The notes under the pieces are model-generated. The model was not told the DNA's origin and ran no database searches. It was given only the letters and a program-made list of their open reading frames with translations. A stretch of 46,519 nucleotides of DNA from Chloroflexota bacterium (GTDB lineage Bacteria; Chloroflexota; UBA11872). Of the stretch, positions 33,518 to 41,752 are shown one piece after another. Location: positions 1 through 46,519 of the forward strand of contig JAJDZD010000032.1 of the NCBI GenBank assembly GCA_022824865.1, in the 5' to 3' direction. The position numbers and the translations under genes were made by a program. Position 1 is the first letter of the stretch. The number at the start of each line of letters is the position of its first letter.

Positions 33518-34663
33518 ATGAGCTACCGGCCGCTGGATGAAGTTCGCAAAGACTTACGAGTTGACTGGTACCGGTGCCCCATCGAGGGCTCAAAGCTGCG
33601 CGAGCTTTCCCGCCGCAGCGATCTCCAGGGTTGGTACCAGGCCGGCGGCCACCTGGCGCTCTTCCTCTTGACCGGCGCACTTACCTACTTCTTCTGGTTG
33701 CAGCAGATCTGGGTTGGCGTTGTCTTCGGGCTCTTCCTCCACGGCACCGTCGGGACCTTCTTCCGCGGCATTGCCGTGCATGAACTGGCCCACGGCTCGG
33801 TCTTCAAGACCAAGATCCTCAACAAGATCTTCCTCTACCTGTTCAGCCTGCTCAGCTGGTGGGACGTCTTCGACTACGCCAGCAGCCACACCTACCACCA
33901 TCGCTACACCCTGCATCCCGAGGGTGATCGCGAGGTCTTGCTTCCGATCCAGCCAAGGACCGGCAAGACATTTCTGCTCCAGATGTTCACCATGAACATC
34001 TGGACGCAGAAAGGACGCACGTTTGGACGCGGCGGCCTGATCCCGCTGATTTTGAACACGATTCGGACGGCCATGGGAAGTTCAGGTTCGTCCAGCAGGG
34101 GCGGTTCGGAGTGGGTGAACTCGCTGCACGAGGATCAGCCCGATCAGCATCGGCGGGCGATCTGGTTCGCGCGGGCACAGCTGGCGTTCCACGCAGCGGT
34201 AGTCATCGTCTCAATTGTGACGGGCCAGTGGATCTGGATCTTTCTGCTTACATTCTTCGCGTTCACCGCCGGCTGGGCCGTGTACATGGTGGGATTGCCC
34301 CAGCACTGCGGCCTTATGGACAACGTCCCCGACTTCCGCAAGTGCGTGCGCTCGAACACCCTGATTCCGATCCTCGAGTTCCTCTACTGGCGGATGAACT
34401 GGCACCTCGAACACCACATGTACGCCGGCGTCCCCTGCTACAACCTCAAGAAACTCCACCAGGAAGTCGCCCACGACATGCCCGAGCCCCGCACCCTCCG
34501 CAGCGCCTGGCGCGAGATGCTGGACACCTGGAACCGCCAGCAAACCGACCCCGACTACCAGTACGACACCCCGCTCCCCGCCACCGCCGGACGAGTCCAA
34601 CTCAAGGACTTCGATGATCTGGAGCGTTCAATCGGAGACCTGGCGCCGAAGGGCTTGAAATAG
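33518..34663 (+). CDS. Membrane fatty acid desaturase family protein, copy 2
   Basis: A 381-residue tandem paralog of the preceding gene; by eye about three-quarters of residues match. All eight histidines of the three boxes are kept (HELAH, HTYHH, HLEHH). Differences concentrate in the loop between boxes 2 and 3 (about residues 175-215) and in the second membrane pair, where substrate length could be set. GGAGGAG precedes the ATG. The C-terminal GDLAPKGL motif ends both copies. Duplication followed by divergence suggests two related substrates or positions. Confidence 0.87.
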   Translation: MSYRPLDEVRKDLRVDWYRCPIEGSKLRELSRRSDLQGWYQAGGHLALFLLTGALTYFFWLQQIWVGVVFGLFLHGTVGTFFRGIAVHELAHGSVFKTKILNKIFLYLFSLLSWWDVFDYASSHTYHHRYTLHPEGDREVLLPIQPRTGKTFLLQMFTMNIWTQKGRTFGRGGLIPLILNTIRTAMGSSGSSSRGGSEWVNSLHEDQPDQHRRAIWFARAQLAFHAAVVIVSIVTGQWIWIFLLTFFAFTAGWAVYMVGLPQHCGLMDNVPDFRKCVRSNTLIPILEFLYWRMNWHLEHHMYAGVPCYNLKKLHQEVAHDMPEPRTLRSAWREMLDTWNRQQTDPDYQYDTPLPATAGRVQLKDFDDLERSIGDLAPKGLK

Positions 34664-34667
34664 CAGT

Positions 34668-35105
34668 TTGGCTGTCAGCGTCGACCCATCCGGTCGCCGT
34701 TGGGTATCGGCGGAGGTCCGGGTTCCGGGCTCGATTGACCGGGCCTGGAGCGCCATCGCAACTGCCGAGGGCATCTCAACCTGGTTCGCACCGACCAGCT
34801 TCGAGCTCGGACCCGACAAGACGCCTCGCCGAATATCCTTCAACTTCGGACCGGGCAACATCGACGCGGTCAACGTCACCGCCTGGAACCCGCCGCACGG
34901 ATTCGCCGTCGAAAGTTCAGACTTCATACCGGGCGGACCATCGGTAACCACGCAATGGAACATTCTCGAAGCCAGCAACGAAACCTGCGAGGTCTGCGTC
35001 CAGCACCAGCTGGTCGCGGACACCGACAAGTGGGATGGCTACCTGGAAGGCGCCGAATCCGGCTGGCCAGAGTTCTTCGATAACCTCAAGTCCCGCCTGA
35101 GCTGA
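34668..35105 (+). CDS. SRPBCC (START/AHSA1-like) domain protein
   Basis: A 145-residue single-domain protein of the Bet v1-like superfamily. VRVPGSIDRAWSAIATAEGISTWFAPT is the typical first strand and helix (shown by SIDRAWSAIATAEGI), and the long C-terminal helix is SGWPEFFDNLKSRLS. It may bind a lipid or other hydrophobic ligand. TTG at 34668, five bases after the desaturase stop, is the only sensible start, implying coupled translation with the desaturases. A lipid-handling role is inference from context. Confidence 0.75.
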   Translation: MAVSVDPSGRRWVSAEVRVPGSIDRAWSAIATAEGISTWFAPTSFELGPDKTPRRISFNFGPGNIDAVNVTAWNPPHGFAVESSDFIPGGPSVTTQWNILEASNETCEVCVQHQLVADTDKWDGYLEGAESGWPEFFDNLKSRLS

Positions 35106-35159
35106 CGAGTAGCACCTGAGGAACCTGAGGCTCGAGCGGCCAAAACCAACGCGCGAACG

Positions 35160-35909
35160 CTACTCCTCGTCCGCGCCGGTGTCGATCTTCCCGAGAAACA
35201 CCTGCGTCAGGATGTCCGTTTGCTGGATCGACTCCGGCGTGCCGTCGTGCACCACCCGCCCCATGTCCAGTACGTACGCGCGATCCACGATGTCCAGCAC
35301 ACCCTTGATGTTGTGCTCCACCACCATGATCGTGGTATTGAGCTTTTCGCTGATCTCCGCGACCTTCTGAAACACTTCTTTCACGACGATCGGCGCCAGC
35401 CCCAGCGTCGGCTCATCCAGCAGCAGCACCTCCGGCCCGGCCATCAACCCGCGTCCCAGCGCCAGCATCTGCTGCTGCCCGCCCGACATCTGGCTGGCGA
35501 AGTCGCGGCGCTTTTCGTGAAGGACTGGGAATAGGTCTAAAACCGTGTCCAGCCGACGCTGCTTCTCAGTCGCGTCGTTCAGGTACAGGCAGCCCATCTC
35601 CAGATTCTCTTCGATTGACAGATGCGTGAACACCCGCCGCCCCTGCGGCACGAACGCAATGCCCTCCCTCACGATTTCATGGGTGGGTGCTGTGAGGCGC
35701 TGCTGTCGCCAATTGACGTGCCCTTCCACAACGGGCGCCAGCCGCATCACGGCCTTCAGCACCGTGGATTTGCCGGCGCCATTCGGACCCATCACGGCCA
35801 CGATCTCGCCCTTGCTGACGCCAAGCGACACTTCGGTGAGAGCGCGCACCTGGCCGTAGCGGACCGAGATTTCGACCAACTCGAGGAGCATCGTTCCATT
35901 CGGATCCAT
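35160..35909 (-). CDS. livF: Branched-chain amino-acid-type ABC transporter ATPase LivF
   Basis: ATP-binding subunit of 249 residues. Walker A GPNGAGKST, signature MSGGQQQMLALGRGL, Walker B VLLLDEPTLGL and the H-loop VEHNIK are all present, and the short size and FVPQGRRVF stretch mark LivF. ATG at 35909 follows the livG stop by one base; ATG at 35891 is the alternative. It is the last gene of the liv operon. Family members carry branched-chain amino acids, urea, amides or aromatic acids. Confidence 0.88.
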   Translation of the reverse strand: MDPNGTMLLELVEISVRYGQVRALTEVSLGVSKGEIVAVMGPNGAGKSTVLKAVMRLAPVVEGHVNWRQQRLTAPTHEIVREGIAFVPQGRRVFTHLSIEENLEMGCLYLNDATEKQRRLDTVLDLFPVLHEKRRDFASQMSGGQQQMLALGRGLMAGPEVLLLDEPTLGLAPIVVKEVFQKVAEISEKLNTTIMVVEHNIKGVLDIVDRAYVLDMGRVVHDGTPESIQQTDILTQVFLGKIDTGADEE

Positions 35910-35910
35910 G

Positions 35911-36666
35911 CTAGTTGCCAAGGTAGGCATCGATGACCGCCGACCTGCCGAGCACTTCCTCGACCTCGCCTGCAGCGAGCAGGGCGCCGCTGTCCAGGAC
36001 AAAAAGGTGGTCCGACAACTCGCGAACGATGTCCATGTTGTGAGATACAAAGACAATGCTGCGCTTCTGCTCTCGCATTTCCTTCAAGATTGACTTGACC
36101 TGCTCCAGCATCCGGGGAAAGAGTCCGGCAAACGGCTCGTCGAACAGGTATATCTGAACGTCCATCGCCATGGCGCGACCGATTTCCAGCAGCTTTCGCT
36201 GGCCGTAGGACAGGTCCTGGGCCATGGCGTCACGCTTCTCCCACATGCCCACGCTCTTCAGGATCCTCTCCGCCTCAACCTTGTGGTTTGGTTTCGTGCG
36301 TTCCAAAAGCGCGGGGAACACGCGGCGCTCCGTCAAGACCACCATGATGTTGTCCCAGACGCTGATTTGGTCGAAGAGCCGAACTTCCTGGAATGTGCGG
36401 GTGATGCCGTGGTCCGGTGAGTCGTGCGCCTTAACCACCCGGAGGCCGACGTTGTCGACAACGACGATTCCACCGTCCAGCGGAAGCAAGCCGCTCAGGA
36501 GATTGATCAGGGTCGACTTGCCCGATCCGTTTGGCCCGACGATGCAGGTGATCCACTCCCGCAAGATGGAGATTGTCAGTTGGTCAATGGCCTTAACCGC
36601 CCCAAAGCTCTTTGAGATTTCGCGCGTCTCCAATACGTAGACGCGGGGATCGACCTCGGTGCTCAA
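35911..36666 (-). CDS. livG: Branched-chain amino-acid-type ABC transporter ATPase LivG
   Basis: ATP-binding subunit of 251 residues. Walker A GPNGSGKST, the LivG-type TRTFQEVRLFDQI segment, signature LSYGQRKLLEIGRA, Walker B IYLFDEPFAGL and H-loop VSHNMD are present. The open frame reaches 37086, but that extension is only a shifted reading of livM. TTG at 36666 overlaps the livM stop (TTGA) with GGGAGG eight bases upstream, which settles the start. Partner of LivF under the LivH-LivM channel. Confidence 0.9.
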   Translation of the reverse strand: MSTEVDPRVYVLETREISKSFGAVKAIDQLTISILREWITCIVGPNGSGKSTLINLLSGLLPLDGGIVVVDNVGLRVVKAHDSPDHGITRTFQEVRLFDQISVWDNIMVVLTERRVFPALLERTKPNHKVEAERILKSVGMWEKRDAMAQDLSYGQRKLLEIGRAMAMDVQIYLFDEPFAGLFPRMLEQVKSILKEMREQKRSIVFVSHNMDIVRELSDHLFVLDSGALLAAGEVEEVLGRSAVIDAYLGN

Positions 36667-37718
36667 AGCTTGAACCTCCCGACCAGCCCCTGAGGCCTGA
36701 ACAGCATCAGCAGGACCAGAAGGATTCCCAGAATCACCTGTCGAATCTGGCCGATGAACTCGGAAGGCAGGAACGGGACGAAACGCATGCCCTCTTCCAG
36801 CATCACGAAAGCCAGGGCCCCAAGCAGCGATCCCCAGATGCTGGCCAGTCCGCCCAGGATGATGATCGAGACGAGCAGGATTGACTCCAGCAGGACGAAG
36901 GAATTGGGGTCGATAAACGTGCTCCAGCTTGCGAGAAGCGCGCCCGCCAATCCGGCCATCATGGCCGAGATGACCCAGATGGCGAGTTTGTAGTGGGTCG
37001 TGCGGTAGCCGAAGACTTCGATGGCCTCTTCGTCCTCGCGGATGGCCGTCAGCACCCGTCCGAACGAGGACGTGACGATCAGCCATGAGATCAACACAAC
37101 CAGTCCCAGGAAGACGAGCAGCAGCGCCAGAAACTCCAATTCGCCTTCAAAGACCAACGGACCGATGGCTGGCCGGGCGACTTCGTGGATTCCAAAGGCG
37201 CCCCTGGTCAGGTTTCGCCAGCTCAAGAACGTAGTAAAGGCGATGACCGCGAATCCGAACGAGACCAGCACGTAAATGTCGTCACGGAAGCGGTTGAAGG
37301 CGATGCCCACCACCAGGGCCACGAGGCCGGCGAGCACCACACTGATCGGCAGCGCTGCGAAGAACGGCCAACCGAAGGTCGGAATAGCTTCCGTGCGCAA
37401 CTGCTCGTAGGAAGCGCTCGAGGTAAGCACCGCCATCGCGTAGGCGCCGATACCGAAGAACCCGATGTGGCCAACCGACAGCAAGCCGGTGTAGCCGACG
37501 ACCAGGTTCAGGCTGATGGCCAGGATTGCCCAAATGGCGAACACACTGCCGACAGTGATCGCAAAGCCGCCGCCTCGCCACAGCATGAACACAAGCGCCC
37601 AACCGAGAACGATCAGGTTGGCCCACAGCTCGACGTTGCCCTTCGAGCGTCGCCACCAGGATCTCGGATCGCGCGCGACCTCCTGCACACCTCGAATCGC
37701 TCCGGTGGCGATGCTCAC
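36663..37718 (-). CDS. livM: Branched-chain amino-acid-type ABC transporter permease LivM
   Basis: A 351-residue membrane permease with about ten hydrophobic segments. LVVGYTGLLSVGHIGFFGIGAYAM is the LivM family hallmark (here GYTGLLSVGHIGFFGIGAY), followed by the ILGGLASIWGSLLGA coupling segment. GTG at 37718 has GAGGAA upstream and sits 4 bases after the livH stop. Forms the translocation path with LivH. Confidence 0.9.
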   Translation of the reverse strand: MSIATGAIRGVQEVARDPRSWWRRSKGNVELWANLIVLGWALVFMLWRGGGFAITVGSVFAIWAILAISLNLVVGYTGLLSVGHIGFFGIGAYAMAVLTSSASYEQLRTEAIPTFGWPFFAALPISVVLAGLVALVVGIAFNRFRDDIYVLVSFGFAVIAFTTFLSWRNLTRGAFGIHEVARPAIGPLVFEGELEFLALLLVFLGLVVLISWLIVTSSFGRVLTAIREDEEAIEVFGYRTTHYKLAIWVISAMMAGLAGALLASWSTFIDPNSFVLLESILLVSIIILGGLASIWGSLLGALAFVMLEEGMRFVPFLPSEFIGQIRQVILGILLVLLMLFRPQGLVGRFKL

Positions 37719-37722
37719 TTGG

Positions 37723-39108
37723 TCATTTCCTCGGTATCAGGCCCTGTGGCCAGAACGATAGGAAAACGATCAGCACGATGAACGAGATCACGTCACGCCA
37801 TTCGCCGGCCAGGTCCCAAATGCCGAACTGCTCCAGCATGCCCAGCGCAAATCCTCCGACGATGGCGCCATACAGACTTCCGATGCCGCCGACGACCGAC
37901 GCAATCCAACCCTTTAGCAGCAACAGCAGCCCCATTCGTGGCTGAATCGCCGTGTCGTGACCGCTCACGAGCCCCGCCAGAGCCGCGTAGACCGCGCCGA
38001 TAAAGAACACGATGGCAATGACAACGGTGGTGTTGATGCCGACGACCTTAGCCACTTCCTCGTCGTCGCCTATGGCCCGAACCGCCTTGCCAAAGGCGGT
38101 CTTCTTGACCATGAACAGGAGGACGCCGAAGCCGGCTAGAGCCAGACCGATCGCAAAGACGTTGAACCCCTTGATGTTCGCCCCGCCGATGGTCCACGGC
38201 TCGCTGCCGAACGTGTCAGGTAGAGGTCGAGGGGCGCTCCGAAACACGATGGTGATGAACGCCGTGATCGCGAGCAGGATCCCCAGTGACGCCACCAGCA
38301 TGATCAGCGGTGAGTTGGCCCGTTCCCGCATGGTCACGTAGAGACCGCGATACAGCGCCAGGCTCACGGTTCCCGACAGCAGGCAAGCGACGCCCCAGCT
38401 CAGGTACAGGCCCAGTTCCGGCGTGACAGCGACGAGAATGCCGACGATCGCGCCGGCAACGACGGCTATCGCGGCCATCGCAATCAACGGCACGGGGCCG
38501 GCTCCTGACGAAACGCGCCGGTAGCTGCGTCGAAGGCCCCAATAGGCAACTCCCGCAATCAGGATGGCGACCAGCGGACTCAGGAGCGCGTGCAGGTTTT
38601 CCGGGTTGGCCATAACCAGTCCCGTATAGACGCCCACCCCCGCTGCCAGCAGCCCGCCCACAACCAGCAGCGCGGTCGGATTCGCGCGTGTGCGCAGGCG
38701 GCGATAGAGCACGACGTGCAGCGCCCAGGCGGCGACGCCAGCCGTAACGACCGCGAACAACACGTTGACCGGACCACTATTGACTGCGTACTGGCCGCCC
38801 AGGACATCGTGCGATCGCAGGTAGAAAACGCCGTATGCGCCGATAGCTGCGGCTGCGCCGTAGTAGAGGTCAAAGAACCAGACCGTGCTGTAGACGAGGG
38901 TAAAGCCCATGGCCAGCAGCGCGTACACCGCGCCAACCGCCAGCCCGTTGAATGCAAACTGCAGGGCCTGGTCAGGCGACTGGGCAATCTTCCAGCCGAT
39001 ATATGCCGCGACGGCCACGGCGAGGGCAGTAGCCAGGAGCCGGCTCTGGTGCTCGCGAAGGCGCAGCAGACTGGCAAGCGAGAAGTCGCTAAATTTGGCG
39101 AGACTCAC
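37723..39108 (-). CDS. livH: Branched-chain amino-acid-type ABC transporter permease LivH, enlarged
   Basis: A 461-residue permease, against roughly 290-300 for typical LivH. The family core is clear at the start (FNGLAVGAVYALLAMGFTLVYSTVWFFDL shown as GLAVGAVYALLAMGFTLVYS, with YYGAAAAIGAY) and at the end (LKGWIASVVGGIGSLYGAIVGG and GLIPRK). The extra length lies between residues about 130 and 285, where one element occurs twice: LYRRLRTRANPTALLVV (134-150) and LYRGLYVTMRERANSPLIML (252-271). An internal duplication with added membrane spans is likely. N-terminal residues 1-45 also precede the usual start of the family. Confidence 0.87.
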   Translation of the reverse strand: MSLAKFSDFSLASLLRLREHQSRLLATALAVAVAAYIGWKIAQSPDQALQFAFNGLAVGAVYALLAMGFTLVYSTVWFFDLYYGAAAAIGAYGVFYLRSHDVLGGQYAVNSGPVNVLFAVVTAGVAAWALHVVLYRRLRTRANPTALLVVGGLLAAGVGVYTGLVMANPENLHALLSPLVAILIAGVAYWGLRRSYRRVSSGAGPVPLIAMAAIAVVAGAIVGILVAVTPELGLYLSWGVACLLSGTVSLALYRGLYVTMRERANSPLIMLVASLGILLAITAFITIVFRSAPRPLPDTFGSEPWTIGGANIKGFNVFAIGLALAGFGVLLFMVKKTAFGKAVRAIGDDEEVAKVVGINTTVVIAIVFFIGAVYAALAGLVSGHDTAIQPRMGLLLLLKGWIASVVGGIGSLYGAIVGGFALGMLEQFGIWDLAGEWRDVISFIVLIVFLSFWPQGLIPRK

Positions 39109-39199
39109 GGCGGGCTAGTGCGGGTGCAGAAGCTCGCCCGCCTTGCCAGCGGGCGAAGCCGACGTCCCGGCCGAGGCCGTAACTGGACGGTACGCAACG

Positions 39200-39234
39200 G
39201 TGGGGTTGGTCCATGTCCTTCGGACCAACCCCAC
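39200..39234 (-). other. Perfect 13-bp stem-loop between the binding protein gene and livH
   Basis: GTGGGGTTGGTCC pairs fully with GGACCAACCCCAC across a 9-base loop. It lies in the 151-base gap after the binding-protein gene and lacks a T-run. Such a structure can stabilise the binding-protein part of the mRNA or cause partial termination, giving more binding protein than membrane components. Confidence 0.55.
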
Positions 39235-39259
39235 GGCTGCAAAAATCACCAGATCAGAC

Positions 39260-40435
39260 TTAGTTGCTCGGCGCGGCGCCCAGAACTCTATAGCCGCCGT
39301 TCTCCTCGGTTCGTTCGGCCACGGGCAGCACCTCCAGCACCGCATTGGCCAGTCCTACGACCTCGCCTTTCTCGTCGAAGCTGTAGTTGTCGCCGATCGT
39401 GCCGCTCCACGTAATGTCGTACAGACAGTCGCGGAACCCGTCGGCGTCCTGGTCGTCACCCGTCTTCTTGAGGCATTCGGCCGTGATGTAGATGTTGTCA
39501 TAGGCCGAGCCCAGGAACCAAGGCAACGTTACGTAGTCGTACTTCTCCTTGAAGGCCGCCAGCACTTCCTGAGCCTTGGCGTTGGCGGGATCCAGGTCCG
39601 GCGTAATCGCCTTCACGCCTGTTGCAGCCTCACCGGCAATCTCCAGGGCCGTCGTCCCGATCGGCACTACGTCCGCGTAGATCGGGCCGTCGTACCCCAG
39701 CTCGCGAAGCTGCTTGAGGATGGTGCCCCCGCTTGCCTCAGCCTGAGAGGCCACGTGCACCGCATCAGGGTTGGCGTTCAGGAGCTTGCTCAACTGGGTC
39801 CTGAAGTCCGTCGTGTCGGTTGGGTAACTCTCCGCGGCTACGATCTGACCGCCCAGCTTCTCGAACTGCGCCGTGGTTGTTCGTCGTACGCCCTCGGCGT
39901 AGTCGGTGGATTCGTTGATGGTCGCCAGGTTGCGGATGCCGTCGGCCCAGAGCACGTTGCCCGTGTCCACGCCGACCGTCGCATCGCTCAGCGAAGTTCG
40001 AAAAATGTAGTCCCCGGCCTCGGCAATATCCGGATTCGTGGCCAGTCCGGAGAACATGACCACGCCTTCCTTCTCGGCCAGCGGCGCGGCCCCGAGCATG
40101 GCTCCACTGCAAGACGTGCCCAGAATGATCTTCACGCCGTCCACGTCGGTCAGCTTGTTGTACGCGGTGATCGCGTCCTGGGCGTTGCACTTGGAATCTT
40201 CGACAATCAGTTCCAGCATCCGCCCGTTGATGCCGCCGGCGGCGTTGATTTCGTCCACGGCCAACTGCTTGGATTGCACGGCCACGGTTCCGTAGGTTTC
40301 TCCGGCGCCGGTGACTGATTCCATAACGCCGATTCGAAACGGTCCCTTCTCTTCTTCACCGCACCCCACGACCGCCAGTGTTAGGACAGCCAGAAGCACA
40401 GTCGCGACAACTCGGTGCCTCAAAAGAATTCCCAT
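39260..40435 (-). CDS. livJ: Branched-chain amino-acid-type ABC transporter substrate-binding lipoprotein
   Basis: A 391-residue periplasmic-binding-type protein anchored as a lipoprotein (lipobox VVGC, Cys25). FRIGVMESVTGAGETYG, AVDEINAAGGINGRMLELIVED and VKIILGTSCSGAMLG are typical of the Leu/Ile/Val-binding family, with a cysteine pair (CNAQDA and TSCSGA) as often seen. It hands the ligand to the LivHM permease encoded just downstream. The ATG at 40435 has GAAGGG about 12 bases upstream. Ligand class not determined. Confidence 0.9.
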   Translation of the reverse strand: MGILLRHRVVATVLLAVLTLAVVGCGEEEKGPFRIGVMESVTGAGETYGTVAVQSKQLAVDEINAAGGINGRMLELIVEDSKCNAQDAITAYNKLTDVDGVKIILGTSCSGAMLGAAPLAEKEGVVMFSGLATNPDIAEAGDYIFRTSLSDATVGVDTGNVLWADGIRNLATINESTDYAEGVRRTTTAQFEKLGGQIVAAESYPTDTTDFRTQLSKLLNANPDAVHVASQAEASGGTILKQLRELGYDGPIYADVVPIGTTALEIAGEAATGVKAITPDLDPANAKAQEVLAAFKEKYDYVTLPWFLGSAYDNIYITAECLKKTGDDQDADGFRDCLYDITWSGTIGDNYSFDEKGEVVGLANAVLEVLPVAERTEENGGYRVLGAAPSN

Positions 40436-40470
40436 GGCAACTCAGCCCTTCCCGAACTTTCGTCATGCAG

Positions 40471-40500
40471 GTTATACCGCGTTGGCCGATCGCCCTGCAA
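40471..40500 (-). promoter_or_regulatory. Candidate promoter of the liv operon
   Basis: On the minus strand a good -10 TATAAC (40476-40471) lies 18 bases after a poor -35 TTGCAG (40500-40495), 36 bases upstream of the binding-protein start. The rest of the 287-base divergent gap holds nothing I can name. Confidence 0.35.
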
Positions 40501-40722
40501 CAATTTCGAGATAGAATTGATGCCGAGTGTCGCCCGAGACTGCGTCCTGGAAGGAACTTCCGCTGGCCGCCCACGACCAAGAGCGCGGACCTGTGTCGAC
40601 CAACGCGCTGCGGATGTAGCCGGCGGCGGAATCGAGCAGAAGGACCGGTCAGTAAGATGTCGCTTGCTGTCCGGCCCGCGGTTGCAACTCTGGGTCGCCT
40701 CAATCTAAAGGAAGCGCCGACC

Positions 40723-41727
40723 ATGCGAACCGTCCCGAGGATCGTGTTTACGTCGGCGGGCGCGGCGGCGCTGGGTTCGATTCAGATCAGCGACCCCGCG
40801 CCCGATGAGATTCTGGTTGCCATCCGAAAAACGCAGGTCAGCGCGGGATCCGAGCGCAACGCGTATGAAATGTCACGGTCGAACGATGCGTCAATCGGCT
40901 ACACGGCCGTGGGCGTGGTTGAAGCCGCCGGCACTGCGGTCTCCGGCTACGCGCCGGACGACCGGGTGCTCATCATTTCGCCTCATCAGGGCGCGGACCT
41001 AATCAACGTTGGGGGCGATGCCAGTTGGCACGGGTATGCAGGCCGCATTCCGGATGGCGTAACAGACGCGCAGGCGACGTTTGGCGTCTTAGGTGACGTT
41101 GCGCTGCACGGGGTCCGGCGCGCCAGGCCATATCTGGGCGAATCGGTCGCCGTGTTCGCACAGGGCCTGGTGGGGCAGCTGACGACCTACTTCGCGGCAC
41201 GGGCCGGCGCCTACCCGGTGATTGCGATCGACTTACTGGACGAGCGTCTGGAGCACAGCCGGCGCATGGGTGCCACGCACACGATCAACGCTTCCCGCGA
41301 GGATGCGGTGCAGGCGGTGCACGATCTGACCGGGGGCGGAGCGCGTGTGGTGTTCATGGTGGCGCGAAATCCCGCAGTCTTCGCGGACTGCCTGAAGGCC
41401 GCAGCTCACGGCGCGACGGTCTGCCTGTCCGGCAGCCCGCCTGGCACCGTGGAGATTGCCCTCCAACCCGAGGTGCTCCGACACGAACTGGACATCCTCG
41501 GCAACTACTCGCTCGACTATCCGCCAGAGCCGTACCACCGATTCCAGTGGACGCGCCCCGCCAACCGCGCCTACGTATTTGACCTCATCGCACGGGGTGA
41601 ATTGGACGTGGATCATCTCGTGTCTCACGACGTGCCGTACACCGAGGCAGCCGGGATCTACGAGATGATCGCGCGGGGACCCGAAGGCTGGCTTGGCGTG
41701 CTGTTCGACTGGACCAGCCAGACCTAG
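40723..41727 (+). CDS. MDR-superfamily dehydrogenase without zinc ligands
   Basis: A 334-residue medium-chain dehydrogenase/reductase. The GroES-like domain has VSAGSERNAYEM where zinc alcohol dehydrogenases have their catalytic cysteine, and no structural-zinc cysteine cluster is present. The cofactor domain shows VFAQGLVGQLTTYFAARAGA and AIDLLDERLEHSRRMGA. It therefore works, if active, without metal. Substrate unknown. ATG at 40723 has AAAGGAAG upstream; an in-frame ATG about 66 bases earlier is possible. The next gene, 25 bases on, is a zinc-type relative, so the two may act in one pathway. Confidence 0.78.
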   Translation: MRTVPRIVFTSAGAAALGSIQISDPAPDEILVAIRKTQVSAGSERNAYEMSRSNDASIGYTAVGVVEAAGTAVSGYAPDDRVLIISPHQGADLINVGGDASWHGYAGRIPDGVTDAQATFGVLGDVALHGVRRARPYLGESVAVFAQGLVGQLTTYFAARAGAYPVIAIDLLDERLEHSRRMGATHTINASREDAVQAVHDLTGGGARVVFMVARNPAVFADCLKAAAHGATVCLSGSPPGTVEIALQPEVLRHELDILGNYSLDYPPEPYHRFQWTRPANRAYVFDLIARGELDVDHLVSHDVPYTEAAGIYEMIARGPEGWLGVLFDWTSQT

Positions 41728-41752
41728 CGGCCACTCGGCGCGAGCACCAGTG

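Noticed and set aside
36667..37086. N-terminal extension of the livG reading frame
   Set aside because: It overlaps livM in another frame; the conserved ATPase begins at TTG 36666, which has a good ribosome site.
39143..40318. 391-residue plus-strand ORF opposite the branched-chain amino-acid binding protein gene
   Set aside because: It is an antisense shadow. The minus strand encodes a clear lipoprotein family member; the plus translation is Arg/Gly/Val-rich without domains.
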